Positions 44,350 to 53,333 of a DNA stretch of 64,000 bases are shown piece by piece. Numbering within the stretch: position 1 is the first letter of the stretch; each line of letters starts with the position of its first letter. Under the pieces are notes generated by a model, which searched no databases, was not told the origin of the DNA, and saw nothing but the letters and a program-made list of their open reading frames with translations. Source of the DNA: Mucilaginibacter dorajii (GTDB lineage: Bacteria > Bacteroidota > Bacteroidia > Sphingobacteriales > Sphingobacteriaceae); NCBI RefSeq assembly GCF_024808255.1, contig NZ_JANTYS010000002.1, forward strand, positions 186,001 to 250,000, in the 5' to 3' direction. The translations under genes and the position numbers were made by a program.

Positions 44350-44922
44350 TTAACTTAGCCTGTCCTTTAGTTCAAACTGTTTAATAATGCCCATTTTAGG
44401 GCTGTTTACCGGTTTAGGGATCTCAATTAGCCGCACCCGGTAAAGCATATGCGGGAATTGTTTGCCACCCATGGTTGTCCACATATTGTTGCTTTCATCA
44501 AAGCCAGGGGCATAACTATCTACATTTAACCTAAAACCAGGCATACCATCTTCCTGGTCGGTATCGGCCAGTTTGGTAAATATGGGGTTCTTTTCAAAAA
44601 AGGCAACCATCCGCGAAAGCATCTTCAATGAATCGGGGTAAGACAGGTAATTACATGACGAGAACAAAACATACAGGTTGAGATATTTTGGAGCGGTTTT
44701 ACTACCGATACTGCCACGCAGGCTCTCGGCAATGTTTTTCATCACGTTATCTTCAGATACATTTACCAGCGTAACCAATATGTTGTTCAGGTTGCGTACT
44801 TCTTCATCGCTTAAATGGGCCACGTTGCGCAACTGGGTAAAATCTGCAGGCAGGTTGGCGTCTGTACTTGTTAAGTGTTCGTTTAACTGTTGCGCCAAAA
44901 AGTTTACAGCCTGGTATATCAT
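44350..44922 (-). CDS. DUF4255 (Pvc16-like) protein, orphan
   Basis: A 190-residue soluble protein of the DUF4255 family, recognised by MIYQAVNFLAQQLNEHL, NNILVTLVNVSEDNVMKN and YLNLYVLFSSCNYLSYPDSL. In extracellular contractile injection systems (PVC, MACs, Afp) this protein caps the tail or sheath. No other tail gene is within the window: neighbours are an alkaline phosphatase and AsmA. It is either a remnant, a distant part of a split cluster, or a repurposed copy. Confidence 0.75.
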   Translation of the reverse strand: MIYQAVNFLAQQLNEHLTSTDANLPADFTQLRNVAHLSDEEVRNLNNILVTLVNVSEDNVMKNIAESLRGSIGSKTAPKYLNLYVLFSSCNYLSYPDSLKMLSRMVAFFEKNPIFTKLADTDQEDGMPGFRLNVDSYAPGFDESNNMWTTMGGKQFPHMLYRVRLIEIPKPVNSPKMGIIKQFELKDRLS

Positions 44923-45093
44923 ATTGATGAATTTTAGTGCGTTATCTTGGGCAGTAAAATTGATAATAAACAGATTTTTTACAGTCAGGGCGGGTACGTA
45001 AGTTGATGCGTAGTTTTACGCGAATGTTGGGTATAAAAGAAGTTATGTAAGGGAATTGTTGATGGTGATGATAAATCTCATATTAATGCAGAA

Positions 45094-45274
45094 GTTTTGC
45101 ACCTACGGAGCAAAATAGATTTTTGTTTTTTGCTACAAAGCTTTTGTCCCTACGAGACAGTCATTTTAATTAAAATCGATTATATCATTAAGTTGTAATG
45201 ACAAGTTGCTCCAGCGGAGCAAAAGCTTTGTAGCAAATTTTAAGACAGGGTATTTTGCTCCGTAGGTGCAAAAC
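45094..45274. repeat. Large nested palindrome (23-bp outer, 18-bp inner arms)
   Basis: Outer arms 45094-45116 and 45252-45274 (GTTTTGCACCTACGGAGCAA...) are perfect complements. Inner arms 45129-45146 and 45220-45237 (TTTGCTACAAAGCTTTTG) are also perfect. About 181 bp between the DUF4255 gene and AsmA. No coding potential. Confidence 0.8.
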
Positions 45275-45411
45275 CCAACCATACCTTATTCTGTTTAACA
45301 AGGGATTTAAGCTGTAATTAAACCCACTCCCTCCTTCACAACCAAAATGTTTATATATTTAAAAATCAAACAAATAAACACCTGAACCCTTTTATCACTA
45401 AATAACATGCA

Positions 45412-47904
45412 ATGCCTAAGTGGATTAAAATAATTTTGAAGGTAATTGGGGCTCTGGCAGCCGTGGTAATTGTTGCCTTTTTGGGCATCACCATGTACAT
45501 TGTTTTTAACAAGGAAAAGGTACTTAAAATGATGACCACCGCGCTTAATAAAAACCTGAACGGTACGCTTACGATAGGCAAACTCGATCCTACTTTTTTT
45601 AAAGGTTTTCCTGGGGTATCCGTTACGCTTAAAGACGTAGTTATTAAAGACGCGCAGTGGAGCGTGCACCATCATACTTTATTGGATGCAAAAAACTTTG
45701 CTGTATCTGTTAACGCCGCCGCCCTGTTTCATGGCAGCGTACAAATTACCAAAATAGATATTATCGATGCCAATATAGATTTGTTTACCGATAGCACCGG
45801 CTACAGCAACACATCTGTTTTTAAAAGCAAACCCAAAGACAAAAATGCTCCTAAAGATACCAGCAGCTCATCAACCCAAATAAAACGCTTTACGCTTAAC
45901 AAGGTGAATTTTGTGGTTGATGACCGCAAAGCTTTTAAGCTGTTTAAATTTGAAGTACAGGATGTTGACGGGCGAATGGAATACCCTTCAACAGGCTGGC
46001 ATGCCTATATTGATTTGCAAACCCTGGTTAAAAGTTTCGCTTTCAATACCCGGCAAGGTAGTTTTATGAAAGACAAACAGCTCAACGGCTCTTTTGATAT
46101 TACCTACAATGAGCCGGCTAAACTCATTACCGTTGCGCCAAAAGTTTTAAATATTGGCGACGACGCTTTTACCATTGGCGGCAAGTTTAACCTGGCCAAG
46201 CCGGATGTTGATTTTGTTTTAAACATCGCCGATGATAATATTTTGTGGACAAGTGCCTCACACCTGCTTTCGCCCAATATTACCAAAAGCTTAAACAAGT
46301 TTAATATTGATGAGCCCTTTGCCGTAACCTGCAATATTGCAGGATCGTTTGGCGGTGGCGGCGATCCATCCATATTTGTTACAGCCAATGTGAAAGATAA
46401 TGTGGTGACCATACCCGGTAATAAAATTGAAAATTGCAGTTTTAAGGGCGTGTTTTCAAACAACTATGTTAACGGTAAGGGCTTTAATGATGATAACTCC
46501 GTTATAAAACTTTATCATTTTAACGGTACGTATAAACAGGTGCCCTTTACTATAGATACCGCTTTCATCAACAACTTAAACGTACCTGTGGCTACGGGCA
46601 TTTTCAAATCGCACTTTGATATTGCCAAACTTAACCATGCCATTGGCGATGATGACCTTAGGTTTACCAAAGGCTACGCCGATTTAAAACTGGCCTACAA
46701 AGCCGATTTGGTTAACTACAAAATCTCGAAACCCAAACTGGCGGGTACCATTAGCGTAAAAAACGCCGACGTAAGCTATGTGCCCCGCAACCTTAATTTT
46801 AAAAACACAGCCGTCACCATCAAATTTGCTGGCGACGATTTGCTGCTGAACGGTATTCGCCTGCAAACGGGTAATAGCATTGTATTTATGGAAGGGCGGG
46901 TAAATAATTTTTTGAACCTGTACTACACCGCGCCCGAAAAGATTTTGCTTAGCTGGCAGGTACGCAGCCCGCAATTGCATTTGGCCGAGTTTTTGGGCTT
47001 TTTAAACAGCAGGCAACCGGCAGAGCCTGTTAAAAGTGTGGCCGGTGGTAAAACCAATATCAATAGCGCGTTAAGTACCGCCTTTGAAAAAGGCCGCGCC
47101 GAAATTCATTTACGGGTTGATAAGGTATACTACAAGAACTTTTTGGCAACAGATGCCACTGCCGATTTCCTGATGGCCGACAATGTTATTAAGGTTAATA
47201 ATGTGAGCGTGAAACATGCCGGCGGCTCGTTAAAACTCAACGGCAATTTTGTACAAAGCGGCGCTGTTAATGACTTTACCGTTAACACAAAAATTGACAA
47301 TGTGAATACCAGTGGCTTTTTTGCAGCATTTAATAATTTTGGCATGCAAAACTTCACCTCCAAAAACCTAACCGGCTTTTTATCGGCACAGGCACACCTT
47401 ACCGGTAAAATAAATAGCGGCGGCAATATTGTGCCGCGATCATTAAAAGGTTTGGTTACTGTTGATCTGAAACAAGGTTCGTTATTGAATTTTACGCCGA
47501 TAACCAGTGTGGGCAAATTCGCGTTTCCATTTCGCGATCTTAAAAACATTAAGTTTGAAAACCTTAACATGAAGTTTGACGTAGACGGAGATAAGATCAA
47601 CATCAGCCCTATGCAGATCAATTCAAGCGTGCTTAATATGGATGTGGCTGGGGTTTACTCCATGGGCAAGGGAACCAATATAGCATTGGATATTCCCTTG
47701 CGTAACCCAAAAGGTGATACCGCGATAGTTGATCAAACCGAAAAAAATAAAAAAAGGATGAAAGGCATTGTACTGCACATTTTAGCAGCCGATGGCGATG
47801 ATGGTAAAATAAAGATCAAATGGAACAAAAACAGGGATAAAAAAGATGACAAAGACAAGAAGGGTAACGACAATATTACAGGAGAAGAAAAAGGAAGCAA
47901 TTAG
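45412..47904 (+). CDS. AsmA-family protein
   Basis: An 830-residue envelope protein with one N-terminal membrane anchor (IILKVIGALAAVVIVAFLGI), then NLNGTLTIGKLDPTFFKGFP typical of AsmA/TamB-type bridge proteins, and a long beta-rich periplasmic part that ends in a lysine/aspartate-rich tail. AsmA-like proteins are thought to carry phospholipids towards the outer membrane. ATG at 45412 is used. It is a single gene; rpoD follows 332 bases on. Confidence 0.88.
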   Translation: MPKWIKIILKVIGALAAVVIVAFLGITMYIVFNKEKVLKMMTTALNKNLNGTLTIGKLDPTFFKGFPGVSVTLKDVVIKDAQWSVHHHTLLDAKNFAVSVNAAALFHGSVQITKIDIIDANIDLFTDSTGYSNTSVFKSKPKDKNAPKDTSSSSTQIKRFTLNKVNFVVDDRKAFKLFKFEVQDVDGRMEYPSTGWHAYIDLQTLVKSFAFNTRQGSFMKDKQLNGSFDITYNEPAKLITVAPKVLNIGDDAFTIGGKFNLAKPDVDFVLNIADDNILWTSASHLLSPNITKSLNKFNIDEPFAVTCNIAGSFGGGGDPSIFVTANVKDNVVTIPGNKIENCSFKGVFSNNYVNGKGFNDDNSVIKLYHFNGTYKQVPFTIDTAFINNLNVPVATGIFKSHFDIAKLNHAIGDDDLRFTKGYADLKLAYKADLVNYKISKPKLAGTISVKNADVSYVPRNLNFKNTAVTIKFAGDDLLLNGIRLQTGNSIVFMEGRVNNFLNLYYTAPEKILLSWQVRSPQLHLAEFLGFLNSRQPAEPVKSVAGGKTNINSALSTAFEKGRAEIHLRVDKVYYKNFLATDATADFLMADNVIKVNNVSVKHAGGSLKLNGNFVQSGAVNDFTVNTKIDNVNTSGFFAAFNNFGMQNFTSKNLTGFLSAQAHLTGKINSGGNIVPRSLKGLVTVDLKQGSLLNFTPITSVGKFAFPFRDLKNIKFENLNMKFDVDGDKINISPMQINSSVLNMDVAGVYSMGKGTNIALDIPLRNPKGDTAIVDQTEKNKKRMKGIVLHILAADGDDGKIKIKWNKNRDKKDDKDKKGNDNITGEEKGSN

Positions 47905-47986
47905 TTATAAAATAAAAGCTATATTAGCCTCATTTTAGCTATATCAAATACTTGTATTTTTGACACAATAATAGCAATTAAATCCG

Positions 47987-47994
47987 TATCTTTG
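47987..47994 (+). promoter_or_regulatory. Predicted rpoD -7 box
   Basis: TATCTTTG, perfect TAnnTTTG. TTTTTGACA lies about 24 bases upstream, a little far for the usual -33 spacing. It would give a 5' UTR of about 235 bases to the rpoD ATG (48237). The 65-codon frame at 47994 would begin upstream of the likely transcript start and is not supported as a gene. Confidence 0.45.
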
Positions 47995-48236
47995 TGCATC
48001 CATTTAAGAGATATCACAATTTGATTAAACAATTACCGGTTACTGCATTATTCAATATTGTAAATGCCGCGCGTCCTAACGCCACTTCAAGAGCCAACCC
48101 TCGTTTTATAAATATCCCGGGTTTTAAGAAAATTATAGGAGCACCGTTTAATTCATCATATTTTTTATTGCAGGTTAAACCAACCTTGTGAAATCTTATC
48201 GGAAGTATATAGCTGTAAAAAAATCTATTCAATAAA

Positions 48237-49097
48237 ATGAGACAACTCAAAATATCCCAATCCATTACCAATCGTGAATCTCAGTCACTTGAGAAATATC
48301 TTCACGAGATAGGTAAAGTAGATTTAATATCTGCCCAGGAAGAAGTGATCCTGGCGCAAAAGATCCGTGAGGGCGACCAGGCCGCATTAGAAAGGTTAAC
48401 TAAAACCAACCTTCGTTTTGTGGTATCTGTGGCAAAGCAATATCAAAACCAGGGCCTTACTTTAGGCGATTTGATTAATGAAGGAAACTTAGGCCTTATT
48501 AAAGCGGCCAAACGTTTTGATGAAACCAAAGGCTTCAAATTCATTTCATATGCTGTATGGTGGATCCGTCAGTCAATATTATCAGCCGTTGCAGAGCAAT
48601 CACGTATTGTGCGTTTACCTTTGAACCAAATTGGTTCATTAAGCAAAATTCACAAAGCGGCATCAAAATTAGAGCAAGAATTTGAGAGGCAGCCAACACC
48701 AGAAGAACTGGCCGAGGACCTGGAGATATCTGTTGACAAAATTGCTGATTCATTGAGCAATGCCGGCCGTCAGATCTCTATGGATGCACCTTTCATCCAG
48801 GGTGAAGAAAACACTTTACTTGATGTTTTACAAAGTACCGATGCTGCAACTGATACCGAACTGATGATGGATTCATTATCACAAGAGATCAAACGTTCAT
48901 TAGGGATCCTTGCCGAGCGTGACCGTGAAGTAATTATCCTGTTCTTCGGTTTAGGTGGTTATGCCGCTCATTCATTAGAAGAAATAGGCGAGAAATTTAA
49001 CCTTACCCGCGAGCGTGTACGCCAGTTAAAAGACAAAGCCTTAATGCGCTTACGTCATAACTCAAAATCAAACCTGTTACAATCATACTTGAACTAA
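48237..49097 (+). CDS. rpoD: Primary sigma factor RpoD/SigA
   Basis: A 286-residue sigma-70 factor of the short Bacteroidota primary type. Region 1.2 is [20 protein letters not shown], region 2 [18 protein letters not shown] with [13 protein letters not shown] and [13 protein letters not shown], region 3 [13 protein letters not shown], region 4 [20 protein letters not shown]. There is no long region 1.1 or non-conserved insert. It directs RNA polymerase to the TTTG/TAnnTTTG promoters seen here. A strong terminator follows. Confidence 0.96.
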   Translation: MRQLKISQSITNRESQSLEKYLHEIGKVDLISAQEEVILAQKIREGDQAALERLTKTNLRFVVSVAKQYQNQGLTLGDLINEGNLGLIKAAKRFDETKGFKFISYAVWWIRQSILSAVAEQSRIVRLPLNQIGSLSKIHKAASKLEQEFERQPTPEELAEDLEISVDKIADSLSNAGRQISMDAPFIQGEENTLLDVLQSTDAATDTELMMDSLSQEIKRSLGILAERDREVIILFFGLGGYAAHSLEEIGEKFNLTRERVRQLKDKALMRLRHNSKSNLLQSYLN

Positions 49098-49117
49098 GCG
49101 ATTTTAACAGCAAATAT

Positions 49118-49156
49118 AAAAAGCGCGAATGATGAAAAGTTATTCGCGCTTTTTTT
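49118..49156 (+). terminator. rpoD terminator
   Basis: AAAAAGCGCGAAT (49118-49130) pairs with ATTCGCGCTTTTT from 49142, ending in a run of seven T, 21 bases past the stop codon. Confidence 0.9.
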
Positions 49157-49181
49157 GTGGGTTAACTGACAACATAAAGTT

Positions 49182-49270
49182 ATGTCATTGCGAGCGTAGC
49201 GCGGCAATCTCGTAGCCTTATAGGGCGAATATGCATAGCGACGAGATTGCTTCGTTCCTCGCAATGACAT
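49182..49270. repeat. MITE-like palindrome, copy 4
   Basis: ATGTCATTGCGAG...GCGGCAATCTCGTAG on the left and CGAGATTGCTTCGTTCCTCG CAATGACAT on the right. The left arm carries 'cgtagcgcggc' in place of the usual 'gaacgaagc'. Confidence 0.75.
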
Positions 49271-49333
49271 AGTGGCACTGTCATCGTTAAGAAAAATAAC
49301 GGAGTTATAGCATAACTTTTAACTCCACAAAAA

Positions 49334-49363
49334 AAGCATCTGCCCTTTTCAGAACAGATGCTT
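49334..49363 (-). terminator. cspA terminator
   Basis: AAGCATCTG (49334-49342) pairs with CAGATGCTT (49355-49363). Read on the minus strand a T-run (TTTTTTTG) follows. It lies 29 bases past the cspA stop codon. Confidence 0.8.
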
Positions 49364-49391
49364 GTACGATTATAATAATAGTTTATTTTGA

Positions 49392-49580
49392 TTAACCTAC
49401 TTTTACATTTACCGCATTTAAGCCTTTTTTACCTTGTTCTACGTCGTAGGTAACGCTATCGTTTTCACGGATAGTGTCGATAAGGCCTGAGGCATGTACA
49501 AAAACTTCGGCACCACCATTTGTAGGTACGATAAATCCGAATCCTTTGCTTTCATTGAAAAATTTTACTGTTCCTTGCAT
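49392..49580 (-). CDS. Cold-shock domain protein
   Basis: A 62-residue single cold-shock domain with both RNA-binding motifs: RNP1 KGFGFI and RNP2 VFVHAS, opening MQGTVKFFNESKG. It binds single-stranded RNA and acts as an RNA chaperone. The ATG at 49580 has a near-consensus -7 box (TAACTTCG at 49608-49601) close upstream. A clear terminator follows. Confidence 0.95.
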   Translation of the reverse strand: MQGTVKFFNESKGFGFIVPTNGGAEVFVHASGLIDTIRENDSVTYDVEQGKKGLNAVNVKVG

Positions 49581-49674
49581 TATATTTTTATTTAATTAGG
49601 CGAAGTTACACTTAATAAATCAACAATCTACTATAAATAAGGCAATTAAGTTTTTTTACTCAAAAAACACCATT

Positions 49675-49713
49675 ACAATAAAGGCCCAGAAAATTATCCG
49701 GGGCCTTTATTGT
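49675..49713 (-). terminator. Terminator of the GH13 gene
   Basis: ACAATAAAGGCCC (49675-49687) pairs perfectly with the complement at 49701-49713, 20 bases past the GH13 stop. On the minus strand the stem is followed by AATGGTGTTTTTT. Confidence 0.75.
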
Positions 49714-49732
49714 AAGCAAGTTAGCCCTTTTA

Positions 49733-51670
49733 TTAGTGGGCTAAAGTGGTACTGCTATACATGTGATATTCGCCCGGTGCAAGCGATATGGAGTAATTAA
49801 CTGAGGCTACAATAATGCTGGCCCCCGTTAAAACATCGGTATAAGTACCCGTTGACGGGAAGGTAACGGTACCGGTTTGCGCTGCCACATCAAAGTTGCC
49901 CACCACAACCACGTTGGCGCTGGCATCTTTTAACTGGATGCTTTTGATATAGCCACCTAAATCATAAGAGTAATTGGTGGTTGCAAATACCGCGTTCTTT
50001 TTACGGATTTTGATTAGCTGCGCATAAATACTATATAGATGCCTGCGTAAAGGGTCGCTATTATAGTTCCATAAAATGGGCTTGTTACCCGTACGGCCGT
50101 TGTTATCAATGGTGATATCGTAGCCAAGCTCGCCAAACTGCCAAAACATTTTAGGGCCAGGCACTGCAAACAGGAACGCTGCAGCCATCTCCTGGCGTTT
50201 TAAACCTGTAGGAATATCCTTTACATTGTAGCTGCCCGATGAATTTCCGTAAGTTTCATTTTTAAACATCAGGCGTTCTTCATCATGGCTTTCAAAATAC
50301 CCAACCAGTTGGTTTGGCAGTGTAAAGGTATGCTGATCATAAAAAAGGCCCTGAAAATTCCAATCGGTGTTATAACCCATAGTAGCCTGGTTAGCGTTAT
50401 AATTTAAATTGTTCCACATGATCATGCCTTCGCCGGCCAGTTCCTTTTCTTCCTGGTTGACAGCAAAGTGTTCAAGGATCACGTAAAAGTTATTGTTATC
50501 TATGCTTTTAATATAGTTGTTGTAATCTTTCCAGATGGCTACCCTGCTGGCATCATACTGGTTCCATGCTGCTACAGCGGCATCGCTGGTGCCATAATTA
50601 ACCTGCGTGAATCCTTTAGAAAGGTCAAATCTGAAACCATCAATTTTGTACTCCTGCATCCAGAATTTAAGTACATTTTTTACAAAATATTTAGTTTCGG
50701 CCTTTTCATGATTAAACTGGTACCCTACATTATAAGGGTGTGTAGGATTAACATTATACCAGGGATTATCTGATGTTGGTTTACCGGCAGTTTTATCAAA
50801 ATACATTTGTACCATTGGCGATTGACCAAAAGAGTGATTAAGCACAATATCCTGTATAACGGCTATGCCCCTTGAGTGGCACTCGTCAATCACGGCCTTT
50901 AAAGCGTTTTTAGTACCATAATATTTATCGGGTGCAAAATAAAATGATGGGTTGTAACCCCATGAAAGATTACCCTCAAATTCGTTAACAGGCATCAACT
51001 CAACAGCGGTAACACCCAAATTTGACAGATAGTTAAGTGTATCCTTTAAAGTTTGATAATTATGTGCCGCGGTAAAGTCACGTACCAGTAACTCATAAAT
51101 TACAAGGTTCTTTTTATCCGGACGGGTAAATGAAGTGTTTTTCCAGGTATAAGCCGGCTGGTTGGCTTGTAGTACACTCACATTACCGGTGGTTTTGCCG
51201 GTTGGGTAAGCTTTTAAGCCGGGGTAAGTATCGGCACCTATGTAGCTATCGTTATCCGGATCGAGCACCTTTTCGGTATATGGATCGGCCACGCGCAGGG
51301 TGCCGTCAATAAAGTATTGGTAGCCGTACTCGGTATTAGGGTCCAGGCCATCAATCTGTATCCACCAGCGTTTACCATCTTTAGTATGATTCATGGCATA
51401 TTTGGCATCAACAGTCCAGCTGTTAAAATCACCTATTACGCTTACCGACGTTTTTGAGGGTGCATACAAATTAAGAATAACAGATTTACCGGAGTTGATA
51501 TAAGTAACCCCATCAACAGCCCCGGCGGGTAAGTCTTTCCCCCCGGTCACCGTCGTGGTAGTATCTCCGGGAACGTTCCCGGAATTATCCACAGGAGAAG
51601 ATTTCTTGCATGAAGCAGATCCAATCACCAACAAGGTGACCGCCAAAAAGTAAACATTTTTGATTATCAT
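49733..51670 (-). CDS. GH13 alpha-amylase-family lipoprotein
   Basis: A 645-residue surface or periplasmic lipoprotein (lipobox SASC, C21). After a Thr-rich linker comes an early-set/CBM48-like domain (ILNLYAPSKTSVSVIGDFNS), then the GH13 barrel. The catalytic triad is D349 in GFRFDLS, E400 in VILEHF and D463 in ESHDEER, with LGVTAVELMPVNEFEG as the family opening. A C-terminal beta domain follows. The CBM48 plus barrel layout is that of the branching/debranching subgroup, but activity could be amylase or pullulanase-like. No SusCD pair adjacent. A terminator follows. Confidence 0.9.
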   Translation of the reverse strand: MIIKNVYFLAVTLLVIGSASCKKSSPVDNSGNVPGDTTTTVTGGKDLPAGAVDGVTYINSGKSVILNLYAPSKTSVSVIGDFNSWTVDAKYAMNHTKDGKRWWIQIDGLDPNTEYGYQYFIDGTLRVADPYTEKVLDPDNDSYIGADTYPGLKAYPTGKTTGNVSVLQANQPAYTWKNTSFTRPDKKNLVIYELLVRDFTAAHNYQTLKDTLNYLSNLGVTAVELMPVNEFEGNLSWGYNPSFYFAPDKYYGTKNALKAVIDECHSRGIAVIQDIVLNHSFGQSPMVQMYFDKTAGKPTSDNPWYNVNPTHPYNVGYQFNHEKAETKYFVKNVLKFWMQEYKIDGFRFDLSKGFTQVNYGTSDAAVAAWNQYDASRVAIWKDYNNYIKSIDNNNFYVILEHFAVNQEEKELAGEGMIMWNNLNYNANQATMGYNTDWNFQGLFYDQHTFTLPNQLVGYFESHDEERLMFKNETYGNSSGSYNVKDIPTGLKRQEMAAAFLFAVPGPKMFWQFGELGYDITIDNNGRTGNKPILWNYNSDPLRRHLYSIYAQLIKIRKKNAVFATTNYSYDLGGYIKSIQLKDASANVVVVGNFDVAAQTGTVTFPSTGTYTDVLTGASIIVASVNYSISLAPGEYHMYSSTTLAH

Positions 51671-51842
51671 ATATTTTGCATTTATAAAATTGGTTCTATA
51701 AAAATAGCCGGTTTTTTCTATTTAAGTACAGGAATACTCAAAATAAAATTTCATCAGTATAAAAAGAAAGAAATACACAATGAATATCAGGCGTTTACAA
51801 AAGTATATATTTAGGTTTTAAGAAACAAGATATTGTTTGGGC

Positions 51843-51916
51843 GGAAAAAGGCTAACAGTTGTGTTTGCTCACCCTGACCACGAATCAATGATTTGCGGGT
51901 TAAAGTTATCAATGCG
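51843..51916 (+). pseudogene. Remnant of a PIG-L (LmbE-like) deacetylase gene
   Basis: On the plus strand the frame reads RLTVVFAHPDHESMICGL. LxVxFAHPDDE is the zinc-binding N-terminal motif of PIG-L/LmbE deacetylases. It is a fragment of about 25 codons with a stop upstream (TAA) and no further family motifs downstream, where it runs into the wHTH gene's 3' end. It could be a decayed gene; chance is not excluded. Confidence 0.4.
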
Positions 51917-52151
51917 ATGCATATTGATACAGCGCTTTTTTGTTAGATGCACCCTGTACCTTCACTACCAGCCCGGCGTACACCAATTTGTTTAAATGAC
52001 CATAAACAGAACCAATACTAAATGGTGCGCCGTCGGCTTTAATATCCAGCCAAATGCGTTCCGCATCTACCGGGTTGCGGTTATCCATTAAATATTTTAA
52101 AATGACCTCTGAAATAGGCCTTAATTTTATTTCATTGATTTGATGATACAT
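51909..52151 (-). CDS. Small Fur-like winged-helix protein
   Basis: An 80-residue protein from ATG 52151 (MYHQINEIK). It consists of one winged helix: VILKYLMDN, VDAERIWLDIKADGAPFSIG, SVYGHLNKLVYAGLV, then a wing KVQGASNKKALYQY. The spacing resembles the DNA-binding half of Fur, without the metal-binding half. Other wHTH families (PadR, ArsR) are possible. Its target is unknown. It lies upstream of GH13 with a remnant of a deacetylase overlapping its 3' end. A TTG frame to 52172 is less likely. Confidence 0.65.
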   Translation of the reverse strand: MYHQINEIKLRPISEVILKYLMDNRNPVDAERIWLDIKADGAPFSIGSVYGHLNKLVYAGLVVKVQGASNKKALYQYASH

Positions 52152-52680
52152 GGCAGGATCACATTTAATCAAACACGTTTGTTATTGTTAAAGCTGCCAT
52201 CGGACATTGATGTGTCGACCGAATCAAATGGTTTATTTGGACTTGATGTTTTTGTGGATAATGGCTGACTGATTAATCGGGAAGAATACATAATTTTGAT
52301 AAAATGATTAATTTGATTCGAGGATCTGTTAACATTAACCCGGTGTGATGTTTGGCGACGGAACGCCGGGTATTTTTTATTTAAATCCACTTACGCAATT
52401 ATTGCATAACGAATAACCGGATAGCTGACAGGCTGTAAGAAAAGAGCCCTTACCTTCAATATAATTAACAGCGTAATTTTTTGCGAAAATTTCTTCATAG
52501 TGAACATTTGATTAATAGCTGTCGCAAAGTAAGTTGTTATTTAGATTCAATCCAAATAAATATAACATTCGATTTAAAAAAACAGAATTTATACAGAGTT
52601 AAAGCAGTAGTCAAATCTTTGCTATTCTGATAGGATAATTAGAAAATTATAGTTAGCATTGTAGCTATTTAGAACCATTA
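52152..52680. other. Intergenic region, nothing convincing
   Basis: About 530 bases between divergent genes. A possible small hairpin with T-run lies near 52338-52378 (ACCCGG ... CCGGGTATTTTTT). A minus-strand frame of 73 codons at 52169-52390 lacks protein-like character. An AATCTTTG -7-like box is present near 52615. Confidence 0.4.
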
Positions 52681-53232
52681 TTGAAAAAAACCTTTGCCAT
52701 TGTATTGCTCATTGCCCACCTTTTTAATTTAGGTGGATATATGCTATTGAATCAATACATGGTTTATAAATCGGATAAATTTGCCGCCGAGCAAATCAGC
52801 AAAGGTGTTTATGACAACGCCAATCTTATCGAGATTAAGGTACCTCAGCAAATGCCGCAAATCCAAAATTGGAAATCGTATGCGCAGGTATCGGGACAAA
52901 TACAATTAAAGGGTGTTGCTTATAATTATGTAAAGCTTAAGGTTACCCAGGATACCTTGTACGTGCAATGTATCCCCAATTATCAGACCACCAAATTACT
53001 TACCCAAAACGTAATTAATGCCAAACAGCTTAACGATATCCCGGTAAGCAAAAAATCGCATGAATCGTCGGGCAAAAAATCGGGGATCGACAATAACTAC
53101 AATAACCCGGTAATAGCTTATAGCTTTGTTCCGCAGTTTTTTATTATCCAAAACTACCGCACTCCTATTATCATCAATATCGACCAGCCATTTATCTCAA
53201 CAGATGGCCGACCGCCAGAGCTTGCTGCCTGA
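52681..53232 (+). CDS. Exported protein paired with the TonB receptor
   Basis: A 183-residue protein starting with TTG at 52681 (KKTFAIVLLIAHLFNLGGYM, signal anchor or uncleaved signal). No ATG lies before the signal. The mature part has tyrosine-rich strands (YNYVKLKVTQDTLYVQCIP, PQFFIIQNYRTPIIINI) but no known domain. It stands 101 bases before the TonB-dependent receptor on the same strand and is likely co-transcribed, so it could be a small accessory protein of the uptake system; that is inference. Confidence 0.65.
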   Translation: MKKTFAIVLLIAHLFNLGGYMLLNQYMVYKSDKFAAEQISKGVYDNANLIEIKVPQQMPQIQNWKSYAQVSGQIQLKGVAYNYVKLKVTQDTLYVQCIPNYQTTKLLTQNVINAKQLNDIPVSKKSHESSGKKSGIDNNYNNPVIAYSFVPQFFIIQNYRTPIIINIDQPFISTDGRPPELAA

Positions 53233-53333
53233 TCAAATACCTTATCTTATTAATGCATTGATTAAACAGCGCTGCTAACCGGCATTACTATGTTTTGCCG
53301 TGCAGCTAAGTATTAGCTCTTAACTTAAAACTG

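Noticed and set aside
47994..48191. 65-codon GTG frame ahead of rpoD
   Set aside because: Its start would lie at the -7 box, before the likely transcript start; no protein-like features.
49392..49580. Considered a truncated larger nucleic-acid-binding protein
   Set aside because: 62 residues is the usual length for a cold-shock protein; start and terminator are clear.
52169..52390. 73-codon minus-strand frame upstream of the wHTH gene
   Set aside because: Low-complexity S/N/R composition and no upstream support; it overlaps the TTG alternative start of the next gene.
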